Shown: positions 1 through 6,205 of the stretch, one piece after another
Layout: each line of letters starts with the position of its first letter
How positions within the stretch are numbered: the first letter of the stretch is position 1
DNA from: an uncultured Eubacteriales bacterium
GTDB lineage: Bacteria; Bacillota; Clostridia; Oscillospirales; Acutalibacteraceae
Reading direction: 5' to 3'
Assembly (NCBI GenBank): GCA_934476545.1
Contig: CAKSOB010000066.1
Location: 1-8,069 of the forward strand
Length of the DNA: 8,069 nucleotides
Position numbers and translations under genes: made by a program
Notes under the pieces: model-generated
The model's database searches: none
What the model saw: the letters and a program-made list of their open reading frames with translations, nothing else
What the model was told of the DNA's origin: nothing

Positions 1-168
1 GACTATTACAGCAGCGTAGATGGTCCTTCTGAGGAAGTGGACAAGAACAAGGGCGAATGTATCGTGGCGAAAAACCGTCACGGTGAGTCCAAGTCCATTC
101 CGCTCCATTGGCAGGGCGAGTTTATGCGCTTTACTTCCCAGGAGGTTATCCACAGTGCGCCGTATTGA
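1..168 (+). CDS. dnaB: Replicative DNA helicase DnaB, C-terminal end (partial)
   Basis: Frame 1 is open from the first base to TGA at 166-168 and gives the last 55 residues of a protein whose start lies upstream of the window. The segment reads as the end of the RecA-like motor domain of the hexameric replicative helicase, which unwinds DNA ahead of the polymerase at the fork. The diagnostic part is IVAKNRHGES (residues 21-30 of the visible part). Its Lys-x-Arg (K24, R26) matches the DnaB KxR hairpin that reaches the ATP bound by the neighbouring subunit and supplies the arginine finger. It is followed by a strand-rich tail with WQGEFMRF, like the end of other Firmicutes DnaB proteins. The final 14 nt overlap the start of tilS. 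The N-terminal domain, Walker A and Walker B are outside the window, so the call rests on this tail alone. Confidence 0.85.
   Translation, partial: DYYSSVDGPSEEVDKNKGECIVAKNRHGESKSIPLHWQGEFMRFTSQEVIHSAPY
141..157 (+). promoter_or_regulatory. Ribosome binding site and GTG start of tilS
   Basis: GGAGG at 141-145 lies 9 nt before GTG at 155-157, inside the end of dnaB. This site decides the tilS start. An upstream in-frame ATG at 20 would add 45 residues unlike the family that merely read dnaB coding sequence in another frame. Placement inside dnaB suggests that tilS translation is coupled to dnaB translation. Confidence 0.8.
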
Positions 169-1573
169 GCAGACCGTGGCTGATACCATCACGGAATACG
201 GCATGGTTTCACCGGATGTTCGCATTGTGGTGGGGGTGTCCGGCGGTGCAGATTCCATAGCGCTGCTGCATTATCTTCACACCCATTTTCCCGACAGCGT
301 GGTTGCTGCCCATGTGAACCATTGTTTGCGTGGAGCGGAAAGTGAACGGGACGAACAGTTTGTCTATTCGTTCTGTGAGGAGCGCAGGATTCCGCTGTTT
401 GTTTGCCGAGAGGAGGTAGCCGCCCTTGCCAAGGAGCGAAAGCAGTCCATAGAGGATTGCGGCAGAGCGGTGCGGTACGACTTCTTTCATTCTTTATTGA
501 AAAGTGATACCGACCGCATTGCCACCGCTCACACCTTGTCGGATACAGCGGAAACGGTGCTGTTTCATCTGGCGAGAGGTAGCGGTGCGAAAGGACTGGC
601 GGGAATTCCACCGGTGCGGGGACAGATTATCCGTCCCCTCATCTCCATTACCAGAGCGGAAGTGGAGCGATACTGCCAACACTACGGGCTTTCTTATGTG
701 GAGGACAGCACCAACGCTTCTTTGGAATATACTCGCAATCGGATTCGCCATCGGGTAATTCCTGCCATGGCAGAGGTGCATCCGGGCTTTTTTGCATCGG
801 TGCATCGATTGACCCGTCAAATGGCAGAGCAGGACGAAGCCATGACTTATTACAGTGAGCAACTGTTCCAAGCTGCCAAAACACCCTTTGGATATGACGT
901 TACGGTGTTGCAGACAGCGCCAAAAGGAACGGTACTCCATGGACTGTCCCGCCTGCTGCGGCAGCATGGGGTAGGAGATGCCCTCAGTGAAGAAAAACTG
1001 GAGCAGCTTTATGCTTGCATTTTGCAAGGCAGCGGCGGCGTGACGGTTCGCAAGAATTTCGGAGGTTATGTGCAGCAGGGCGTGCTGCTGTTTGCCCCTC
1101 CGAATCCACAGCCGGACAGAGAGGAACGTTTCTTTGCGCCGCCGCAACAGGTTTGTAAATTGGGCAAAGTTCTGTCTGTTTCGGTGGATTTTATGCAAAA
1201 TTGTAAAATTAGTGAGAATAATTTCTATTTTCTATTTCCTAATTCACTGGATTATGATACAATACCAACTGGTGCGGTTTGGCGAACCCGCCGTCCCGGG
1301 GACACCTTTCGTCCGATGGGGCGGGGCGTGACCAAATCGCTGAGCGGTCTGTTTCAGGAGCGTCGTGTTCCGGCTGCCCTGCGGGATTCCCTGTTGGTAT
1401 TGGCAGCAGGGAGCGTCCTGCTTTGGGCAGAAGGCTTTGGCGCAGCGGAGCAAGCTGCCGTCACAGCCAAAACAGAGCGGCTTGTGACTATCAACGTACA
1501 AGGAGGCGAAAGCGATGCATCCTCATGTGGAGCGAATTCTCTTAACGAAAGAGGAGATTGCAGTCGTTGTTGA
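155..1573 (+). CDS. tilS: tRNA(Ile)-lysidine synthase TilS
   Basis: This 472-aa cytoplasmic enzyme ligates lysine to the wobble cytidine (C34) of the tRNA-Ile that reads AUA, using ATP. The product, lysidine, switches both codon reading and charging from Met to Ile. The N-terminal PP-loop ATPase is clear: VSGGADS at residues 28-34 is the ATP pyrophosphatase loop, HVNHCLRG lies at 53-60, an AHTLSDTAETV segment at 125-135 and GSGAKGLAG at 142-150. DSTN (184-187) followed by RNRIRHRVIP (194-203) is the family motif after the catalytic core. The C-terminal tRNA-binding domain is marked by RTRRPGD at 377-383 and GLFQERRVP at 398-406. Length is normal for the family. The last ~20 residues are encoded in the 59-nt overlap with hpt and look unconserved. 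Residues 346-368 are encoded by an abnormally AT-rich patch. The gene sits in the classic tilS-hpt-ftsH order. Confidence 0.93.
   Translation: MRRIEQTVADTITEYGMVSPDVRIVVGVSGGADSIALLHYLHTHFPDSVVAAHVNHCLRGAESERDEQFVYSFCEERRIPLFVCREEVAALAKERKQSIEDCGRAVRYDFFHSLLKSDTDRIATAHTLSDTAETVLFHLARGSGAKGLAGIPPVRGQIIRPLISITRAEVERYCQHYGLSYVEDSTNASLEYTRNRIRHRVIPAMAEVHPGFFASVHRLTRQMAEQDEAMTYYSEQLFQAAKTPFGYDVTVLQTAPKGTVLHGLSRLLRQHGVGDALSEEKLEQLYACILQGSGGVTVRKNFGGYVQQGVLLFAPPNPQPDREERFFAPPQQVCKLGKVLSVSVDFMQNCKISENNFYFLFPNSLDYDTIPTGAVWRTRRPGDTFRPMGRGVTKSLSGLFQERRVPAALRDSLLVLAAGSVLLWAEGFGAAEQAAVTAKTERLVTINVQGGESDASSCGANSLNERGDCSRC
1191..1260 (+). repeat. AT-rich patch with short direct and inverted repeats inside tilS
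   Basis: I count 16 G/C in the 70 bases 1191-1260, about 23%, against visibly much higher GC on either side. Within it TTCTATTT occurs twice (1223-1230 and 1230-1237), and AATTAG (1207-1212) is mirrored by CTAATT (1239-1244). It keeps the reading frame and encodes residues that fall in the linker before the TilS C-terminal domain, so the protein is not broken. It may be an in-frame insertion of a small intergenic-type repeat or simply a loosely constrained linker. Other copies in the genome would be needed to call it a repeat family. Confidence 0.35.
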
Positions 1574-2048
1574 CCGACTGGGCAAAACTATCACAAAAGA
1601 TTACGCAGACAAAAATCTGCTCGTGGTGGGTGTGCTGACCGGCGGAACGATTTTTGCAGCGGATTTGATTCGCAGCATAGACTTGGATTGCGAATTGGAT
1701 TTTGTGGGGGTTTCCAGCTATGGCAACACCGCACAGAGTGGCGATTTGACCTGGACAAAACCCCTCTCTCTTTCTCCAAAGGGGAAGGATGTTCTCGTGA
1801 TAGAGGATATTTTGGATACGGGACGAACTTTGTCTTGCCTGACAGCGTACCTGCAAGAGGCAGGCGCCAACAGCGTAAAGCTGTGTGTCATGTTGGATAA
1901 GCCGGAGTGCCGCATTGCGGACATCACCGCCGACTACGTTGGACATTCGGTAGGCAATGAATTTATTGTGGGCTACGGCTTAGACTATGCGCAGCAGTAC
2001 CGCAATTTGCCGTACATCGGTGTGTTAAAACCGGAACAGTATCAATAA
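1515..2048 (+). CDS. hpt: Hypoxanthine(-guanine) phosphoribosyltransferase
   Basis: This 177-aa cytoplasmic purine-salvage enzyme transfers the phosphoribosyl group of PRPP to hypoxanthine or guanine, giving IMP or GMP. The PRPP-binding loop is VLVIEDILDTGRT (residues 93-105), with the acidic pair E97-D98 and the presumed catalytic base D101. GVLTGGTIFAADL (39-51) is the N-terminal pyrophosphate-binding loop. SSYGNTAQSGD (67-77) is the flexible active-site loop with its conserved Ser-Tyr. The purine pocket is NEFIVGYGLDYAQQYRNLPY (148-167). Length is typical of bacterial Hpt. The ATG is preceded by AGGAGG at 1501-1506 with an 8-nt spacer and lies 59 nt inside the end of tilS. Thr138 seems to occupy the place where human HPRT and the Bacillus enzyme have a purine-contacting Lys. 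Bacterial enzymes vary here, so the choice between hypoxanthine and guanine cannot be read from sequence. Confidence 0.95.
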   Translation: MHPHVERILLTKEEIAVVVDRLGKTITKDYADKNLLVVGVLTGGTIFAADLIRSIDLDCELDFVGVSSYGNTAQSGDLTWTKPLSLSPKGKDVLVIEDILDTGRTLSCLTAYLQEAGANSVKLCVMLDKPECRIADITADYVGHSVGNEFIVGYGLDYAQQYRNLPYIGVLKPEQYQ

Positions 2049-2068
2049 CGCCAAGTTTCGCAGGCGTT
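2047..2068 (+). other. Small hairpin after the hpt stop
   Basis: AACGCC (2047-2052) can pair with GGCGTT (2063-2068) around a 10-nt loop just past the hpt stop codon. Only a broken T run follows (GTTTGTCTGCATTT), so it is at best a weak or partial terminator or an mRNA-processing or stabilising stem between hpt and ftsH. No convincing separate promoter for ftsH was seen in the 71-bp gap. A poor match (TTGTCT at 2068, 16-bp spacer, TAAATT at 2090) exists. Confidence 0.3.
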
Positions 2069-2102
2069 TGTCTGCATTTGGAATATAGATAAATTCCCGA
2101 TT

Positions 2103-2122
2103 AAAGGAGTGAACGATATTTG
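2103..2122 (+). promoter_or_regulatory. Ribosome binding site and TTG start of ftsH
   Basis: AAAGGAG at 2103-2109 is 10 nt before TTG at 2120-2122. The first in-frame ATG is far downstream (residue 55) and would remove the first membrane segment, so the TTG is the functional start. Confidence 0.8.
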
Positions 2123-4018
2123 GACAACAAAAAGGCCATCAGAAATTTGATCATCTATTTGGGCATCCCCATTGCAGTGATTATTGTGTTGGCGACGGTC
2201 TTTAGCGGCCGAACCAAAACAACCCAGAAATATTCGGAAATCATCAACGAGTTTGAGAATCAAAACGTTGTAGAGTATTCCATGGATCTGGGCAATGGAG
2301 AAATGATCATTAAGCTGAAAGACGGCAGAAGCATTTCTTATGTTGCCCCAAGCGTTGCGTTGCTTTACGACGACATCAAGCCGTATGTAGAGGAGTACAA
2401 CAAGGAAAATCCCAACAACAAAATGGTTGTGGATTTGAAACGGGCTGCGGAAACCTCTTGGCTGGTAAGTATGCTGCCAACGTTGATTATTTTTGCGTTG
2501 GGCATTTTCTTCTGGCTGTTTATGATGCGGCGGATGAACGCCAACATGGGCGACCCTACCAAGCAAATGAACTTCGGTAAAGCGAAGATTAAGAACACCA
2601 ACGACGAAAAGCGCAAGACCACCTTTAAGGATGTTGCCGGCGCTGACGAAGAAAAGGAAGAGCTGGAAGAAATTGTAGCCTTCCTGAAAGACCCAACCAA
2701 GTACAACCAACTGGGCGCACGGATTCCAAAGGGCGTGCTGTTGGTTGGCCCTCCTGGTACCGGTAAAACTCTGTTGGCAAGAGCCGTAGCAGGCGAGGCG
2801 GGCGTACCGTTCTTCTCCATTTCCGGTTCCGACTTTGTAGAAATGTTCGTGGGCGTGGGTGCTTCCCGTGTTCGTGACCTGTTTGACCAAGCAAAGAAAA
2901 ACCACCCTTGCATCATCTTCATCGACGAAATTGATGCGGTTGGTCGTCAGAGAGGCGCAGGCTTGGGCGGCGGTCACGACGAGCGTGAGCAAACCCTGAA
3001 CCAGTTGCTGGTTGAGATGGATGGCTTCGGCGCAAACGAAGGCGTGATCATGATTGCGGCAACCAACCGTCCGGACATTCTGGACCCTGCGCTGCTCCGT
3101 CCCGGCCGTTTTGACCGTCAGGTTATCGTTGGCTATCCGGATATCAAGGGCAGAGAGGAAATCCTCAAGGTTCACGCAAAGGGCAAGCCGATGGCACCCG
3201 ATGTGGAGCTGAAGAAGATTGCAGGCTCTACCGCAGGCTTTACCGGCGCTGACTTGGAAAACCTACTGAACGAAGCCGCTTTGCTGGCTGCCAGAAAGAA
3301 CCTGAAAGCCATCACCATGCAGGAAGTGGAAGAAGCAACCATCAAGGTGGTTGTGGGTACCGAGAAGAAGAGCCATGTGATGACCGACAAGGAAAAGAAG
3401 CTGACCGCTTATCACGAGGGTGGTCACGCCATTGCAACCTACTTCTGCAAGCTGCAGGATCCGGTGCATCAGATTTCCATTGTGCCGAGAGGCAGAGCCG
3501 GCGGCTTCACCATGCAGATTCCGAGCGAGGACCGTTCTTACAAGTCCCGCAACGAAATGTTGGAGAATCTGGTGGTTCTGCTGGGCGGTCGTGTGGCAGA
3601 GGCATTGGTGCTGCATGACATTTCCACCGGCGCTTCCAACGATATTGAGCGTGCAACCGCTACTGCCCGTGCCATGATTACCAAGTATGGCATGAGCGAG
3701 AATTTGGGCCCCATCAAGTACGGTACCGACAACAGTGAGCCGTTCTTGGGCAGAGATATGGGTCACGTTCGAGATTACTCCGAGGAGACTGCCTCCGAGA
3801 TTGACGCAGAGCTGCGCCGGATGATTCACGAGGCTTACGAAAAGACAGAAAATATCCTCAACGAGCATATGGATAAGCTCCACGAGGTTGCAAAATTCCT
3901 GTTCGAGCATGAGAAGATGAGCGGCGCAGAGTTCGCCGAGATTATGGAGCGGAAAACCCCTGTGGTAGAAACCACTGCAGAAGAAGTTGTTCCTCCAACT
4001 GCTCAGCCGGAAGCATAA
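2120..4018 (+). CDS. ftsH: ATP-dependent zinc metalloprotease FtsH
   Basis: This 632-aa membrane-anchored hexameric protease uses ATP to extract and degrade misfolded membrane proteins and short-lived regulators. Membrane segment 1 is about residues 8-28, followed by an extracytoplasmic domain (about 30-110), and membrane segment 2 is about 114-136. The AAA+ domain has Walker A GPPGTGKT (210-217), pore loop FVG (243-245), Walker B IIFIDEID (265-272), and the second region of homology around 313-333 with arginine-finger candidates R327 and R330. The protease domain has the zinc motif HEGGH at 432-436 with E433 catalytic, and the third zinc ligand is probably D508 in SNDIERAT. The usual FtsH motif is HEAGH; here Gly replaces the variable Ala and the ligands are intact. 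The short C-terminal tail (about 612-632), rich in Thr, Val, Pro and Glu, looks disordered. The protein appears full length and active. It follows hpt, as in many Firmicutes, and is followed by a likely terminator. Confidence 0.97.
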   Translation: MDNKKAIRNLIIYLGIPIAVIIVLATVFSGRTKTTQKYSEIINEFENQNVVEYSMDLGNGEMIIKLKDGRSISYVAPSVALLYDDIKPYVEEYNKENPNNKMVVDLKRAAETSWLVSMLPTLIIFALGIFFWLFMMRRMNANMGDPTKQMNFGKAKIKNTNDEKRKTTFKDVAGADEEKEELEEIVAFLKDPTKYNQLGARIPKGVLLVGPPGTGKTLLARAVAGEAGVPFFSISGSDFVEMFVGVGASRVRDLFDQAKKNHPCIIFIDEIDAVGRQRGAGLGGGHDEREQTLNQLLVEMDGFGANEGVIMIAATNRPDILDPALLRPGRFDRQVIVGYPDIKGREEILKVHAKGKPMAPDVELKKIAGSTAGFTGADLENLLNEAALLAARKNLKAITMQEVEEATIKVVVGTEKKSHVMTDKEKKLTAYHEGGHAIATYFCKLQDPVHQISIVPRGRAGGFTMQIPSEDRSYKSRNEMLENLVVLLGGRVAEALVLHDISTGASNDIERATATARAMITKYGMSENLGPIKYGTDNSEPFLGRDMGHVRDYSEETASEIDAELRRMIHEAYEKTENILNEHMDKLHEVAKFLFEHEKMSGAEFAEIMERKTPVVETTAEEVVPPTAQPEA

Positions 4019-4025
4019 GAACCAT

Positions 4026-4059
4026 GAAATCGCAGGGAAACCTGCGGTTTCTTACGTTT
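4026..4059 (+). terminator. Intrinsic terminator-like hairpin after ftsH
   Basis: GAAATCGCAGG (4026-4036) pairs with CCTGCGGTTTC (4041-4051) over 11 bp, including one T-G wobble, around a GAAA tetraloop of the stable GNRA type. It starts 7 nt after the ftsH stop. The following bases are T-rich but interrupted (TTACGTTT). It probably ends, or attenuates, the dnaB-tilS-hpt-ftsH transcript. Confidence 0.65.
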
Positions 4060-4072
4060 CGGACGTGTTTTT
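4053..4072 (+). terminator. Second small hairpin with T5 run
   Basis: TACGT (4053-4057) can pair with ACGTG (4063-4067, outer pair a T-G wobble) around a 5-nt loop, directly followed by TTTTT at 4068-4072. The stem is short, so it may only back up the preceding hairpin. Together they give a two-part terminator. Confidence 0.35.
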
Positions 4073-4139
4073 AAAATTTGACAGGATGCAACACCCTTCG
4101 GCAGACCCAATCTTTGGACAACCGACGGAAGTTATCGTC

Positions 4140-4168
4140 TTGTAATTTGAACGAAAAGCGATTATAAT
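4140..4168 (+). promoter_or_regulatory. Sigma-A-type promoter for the topoisomerase operon
   Basis: TTGTAA (-35) at 4140-4145 and a perfect TATAAT (-10) at 4163-4168 are separated by the optimal 17 bp. Transcription would start near 4175, about 25 nt before the TTG start of the B-subunit gene, leaving room for the Shine-Dalgarno and little else. Together with the terminator upstream, this makes the two topoisomerase genes a separate transcription unit. The rest of the 181-bp gap shows no gene. Confidence 0.7.
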
Positions 4169-4187
4169 AACATACTAGTACCCATAT

Positions 4188-4202
4188 GGAGGCGATTATT
4201 TG
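4188..4202 (+). promoter_or_regulatory. Ribosome binding site and TTG start of the B-subunit gene
   Basis: GGAGG at 4188-4192 is 7 nt before TTG at 4200-4202. The nearby ATG at 4186 is in another frame and overlaps the Shine-Dalgarno, so the TTG is the start. Confidence 0.8.
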
Positions 4203-6185
4203 GCGAAGAAAAAACCGGAATACGGAAATGAAAGCATATCATCCTTAAAGGGCGCAGACCGTGTGCGGAAACGCCCGGCGGTTATTTTTGGCTCCGACGG
4301 ACTGGAGGGCTGCGAACATTCTATTTTTGAGATTCTCTCCAACTCCATCGACGAAGCCAGAGAGGGCTACGGCGATCGCATTCTTATTACACGCTACAAC
4401 GATTGTTCCGTGGAGGTAGAGGACTTTGGGCGAGGCATCCCGGTGGACTTTAACTCCAATGAAGGTCGGTATAACTGGGAGCTGGTATTCTGTGAGCTGT
4501 ACGCCGGCGGCAAGTACAACAACGATGCCGACGAAAGCTACGAGTATTCTCTGGGCTTGAACGGCTTGGGTCTTTGTTCCACCCAGTATGCGGCGGAGTA
4601 CATGGACGTAGACATTCGGCGGGACGGGATGCGCTACACCCTCCACTTTGCCCACGGCGAAAACGAGGGCGGCTTGCAAAAGGAGCCTTACAAAAAGAAG
4701 GACACCGGTACTCGGATTCGTTGGAAGCCGGACATTCAGGTGTTTACCGATATTGACGTGCCGGTGGAGTACTATCTGGACAGCATTAAGCGGCAAGCTA
4801 TTGTCAACCAAGGGGTGCGGTTTGTGTTCCGCAACCAGTTGGAGGACGGCTCCTTTGAAACCACCGAGTTCTGCTACGAAAACGGTATTGTAGACCACGC
4901 AAAGGAATTGGCAGGGGACGACGCTTTGACCTCTGTACAATTTTGGCAAGCGGAAAAGCGGGTGCGGGATCGAGCAGACAAGCCGGAGTATAAGACGAAA
5001 ATCAATGTGGCGGTGGCGTTTTCCAATAAAGTCCATGTGACGGAATACTACCACAACTCCAGTTGGCTGGAATACGGCGGCGCACCGGACAAAGCGGTGC
5101 GGAACGCCTTTGTGTATCAGATTGACAATTATTTAAAGCAGAATAATCGCTACACTAAAAACGAAAGCAAAATCACTTATGGCGACGTAGAGGACTGCTT
5201 GATTATTGTGATTTCCTCCTTCTCTAACCGAACCTCCTATGAAAACCAGACGAAAAAAGCCATCACCAACAAGGGTATTCAAGAGGCGATGGTGGAAATG
5301 CTGCGGCATAATCTGGAGATTTACTTCTTGGAAAATCCCATTGAGGCGGAGAAGATTGCCAATCAGGTATTGATTAACAAGCGAAGCCGTGAGGATGCGG
5401 AAAAGACCAGATTGAATCTGAAAAAGAAGCTGACCGGCACCATGAGCATTACCGACCGTGTGGCAAAGTTTGTGGACTGCCGCAGCCGGGACGTAAGCAA
5501 GCGGGAAATCTACATCGTAGAGGGTGACTCGGCTTTGGGCGCCTGTAAGCAGGCGAGAGATCCGGACTTCCAAGCCATTATGCCCATTCGAGGGAAAATT
5601 CTCAACTGCCTGAAAGCCGACTATGATAAAATTTTTAAGAGCGACATCATCACCGATTTGCTCAAGGTATTGGGCTGCGGTGTTGAGGTGAAGAATAAGG
5701 CAAACAAGAATCTCTCCACCTTTGATTTGCAGCAGCTTCGTTGGGACAAAATTATTCTTTGTACCGATGCGGACGTGGACGGTTTCCAGATTCGTACCCT
5801 GCTGCTGACCATGCTCTATCGCCTGACCCCAACCCTCATTGAGGAGGGCAAGGTGTATATTGCGGAATCGCCGCTGTATGAAATCACCACCAAGAGCGAC
5901 ACCTACTTTGCCTACACCGAAAAGGAGAAGGAGCAATTCCTGAACCAGATCGGCAAGGAAAAGTTTACCATTCAGCGCTCCAAAGGTCTGGGTGAAAACG
6001 AACCGGAGATGATGAACTTCACCACCATGAATCCGGAAACCCGTCGGCTTATTAAAGTCATGCCCACCGACGCACAGCACACCGCCGAGGTGTTCGACCT
6101 GCTGTTGGGTGATAACCTGACCGGACGGAAAAACTACATTGCGGAGAACGGCTATCTGTATCTCGATACGGCAGACGTATCCTAA
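4200..6185 (+). CDS. parE: Divergent type IIA topoisomerase B subunit (ParE/GyrB-like)
   Basis: This 661-aa protein is the ATPase/Toprim subunit of a type IIA DNA topoisomerase and should work with the A subunit encoded just downstream to pass one DNA duplex through another. The N-terminal GHKL ATPase has RKRPAVIFGSDG (residues 23-34), FEILSNSIDEA (43-53) with predicted catalytic E44 and Mg-binding N48, EDFGRGIPV (74-82), AGGKY (102-106) and the ATP-lid glycines LGLNGLG (118-124). The transducer domain carries QTK (350-352), whose Lys contacts the ATP gamma-phosphate. The Toprim domain has EGDSALGACKQARD (441-454), PIRGKILN (462-469) and TDADVDG (522-528), with the metal-binding acidic residues E441, D523 and D525, then SKGLGE (594-599). 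Length fits GyrB/ParE of Gram-positives. Several normally invariant motif positions are changed, so it is a divergent branch. The ParE label rather than GyrB rests mainly on the partner lacking a GyrA box and on the gene pair lying away from the usual dnaA-gyrB context. The gene is first in a two-gene operon. Confidence 0.88.
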   Translation: MAKKKPEYGNESISSLKGADRVRKRPAVIFGSDGLEGCEHSIFEILSNSIDEAREGYGDRILITRYNDCSVEVEDFGRGIPVDFNSNEGRYNWELVFCELYAGGKYNNDADESYEYSLGLNGLGLCSTQYAAEYMDVDIRRDGMRYTLHFAHGENEGGLQKEPYKKKDTGTRIRWKPDIQVFTDIDVPVEYYLDSIKRQAIVNQGVRFVFRNQLEDGSFETTEFCYENGIVDHAKELAGDDALTSVQFWQAEKRVRDRADKPEYKTKINVAVAFSNKVHVTEYYHNSSWLEYGGAPDKAVRNAFVYQIDNYLKQNNRYTKNESKITYGDVEDCLIIVISSFSNRTSYENQTKKAITNKGIQEAMVEMLRHNLEIYFLENPIEAEKIANQVLINKRSREDAEKTRLNLKKKLTGTMSITDRVAKFVDCRSRDVSKREIYIVEGDSALGACKQARDPDFQAIMPIRGKILNCLKADYDKIFKSDIITDLLKVLGCGVEVKNKANKNLSTFDLQQLRWDKIILCTDADVDGFQIRTLLLTMLYRLTPTLIEEGKVYIAESPLYEITTKSDTYFAYTEKEKEQFLNQIGKEKFTIQRSKGLGENEPEMMNFTTMNPETRRLIKVMPTDAQHTAEVFDLLLGDNLTGRKNYIAENGYLYLDTADVS

Positions 6186-6188
6186 GAA

Positions 6189-6205
6189 GGGGAGGAACTG
6201 ATTTG
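6189..6205 (+). promoter_or_regulatory. Ribosome binding site and TTG start of the A-subunit gene
   Basis: GGGGAGG at 6189-6195 lies 7 nt before TTG at 6203-6205, in the 17-nt gap after the B-subunit stop. The alternative in-frame ATG at residue 27 has no comparable site, so the TTG is preferred. The short gap suggests coupled translation and balanced production of the two subunits. Confidence 0.75.

Noticed and set aside
20..154. Upstream in-frame ATG extension of tilS
   Set aside because: The added residues overlap the conserved DnaB tail in another frame, have no counterpart in TilS, and the GTG at 155 has a proper Shine-Dalgarno.
2042..3175. Long open frame on the - strand (377 codons) opposite ftsH
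   Set aside because: It lies entirely over the well-supported 5' end of ftsH and its upstream gap. The translation shows no recognisable domain and looks like a complement of FtsH codons.
4078..4083. Perfect TTGACA after the ftsH terminator
   Set aside because: No -10-like sequence occurs 16-18 bp downstream (the place reads around GCAGAC), so it is unlikely to be a promoter alone. The TTGTAA/TATAAT pair at 4140-4168 is far better.
4124..4139. Small stem GACG/CGTC just before the promoter
   Set aside because: Only 4 bp with an 8-nt loop, which is expected by chance and insufficient to call an operator.
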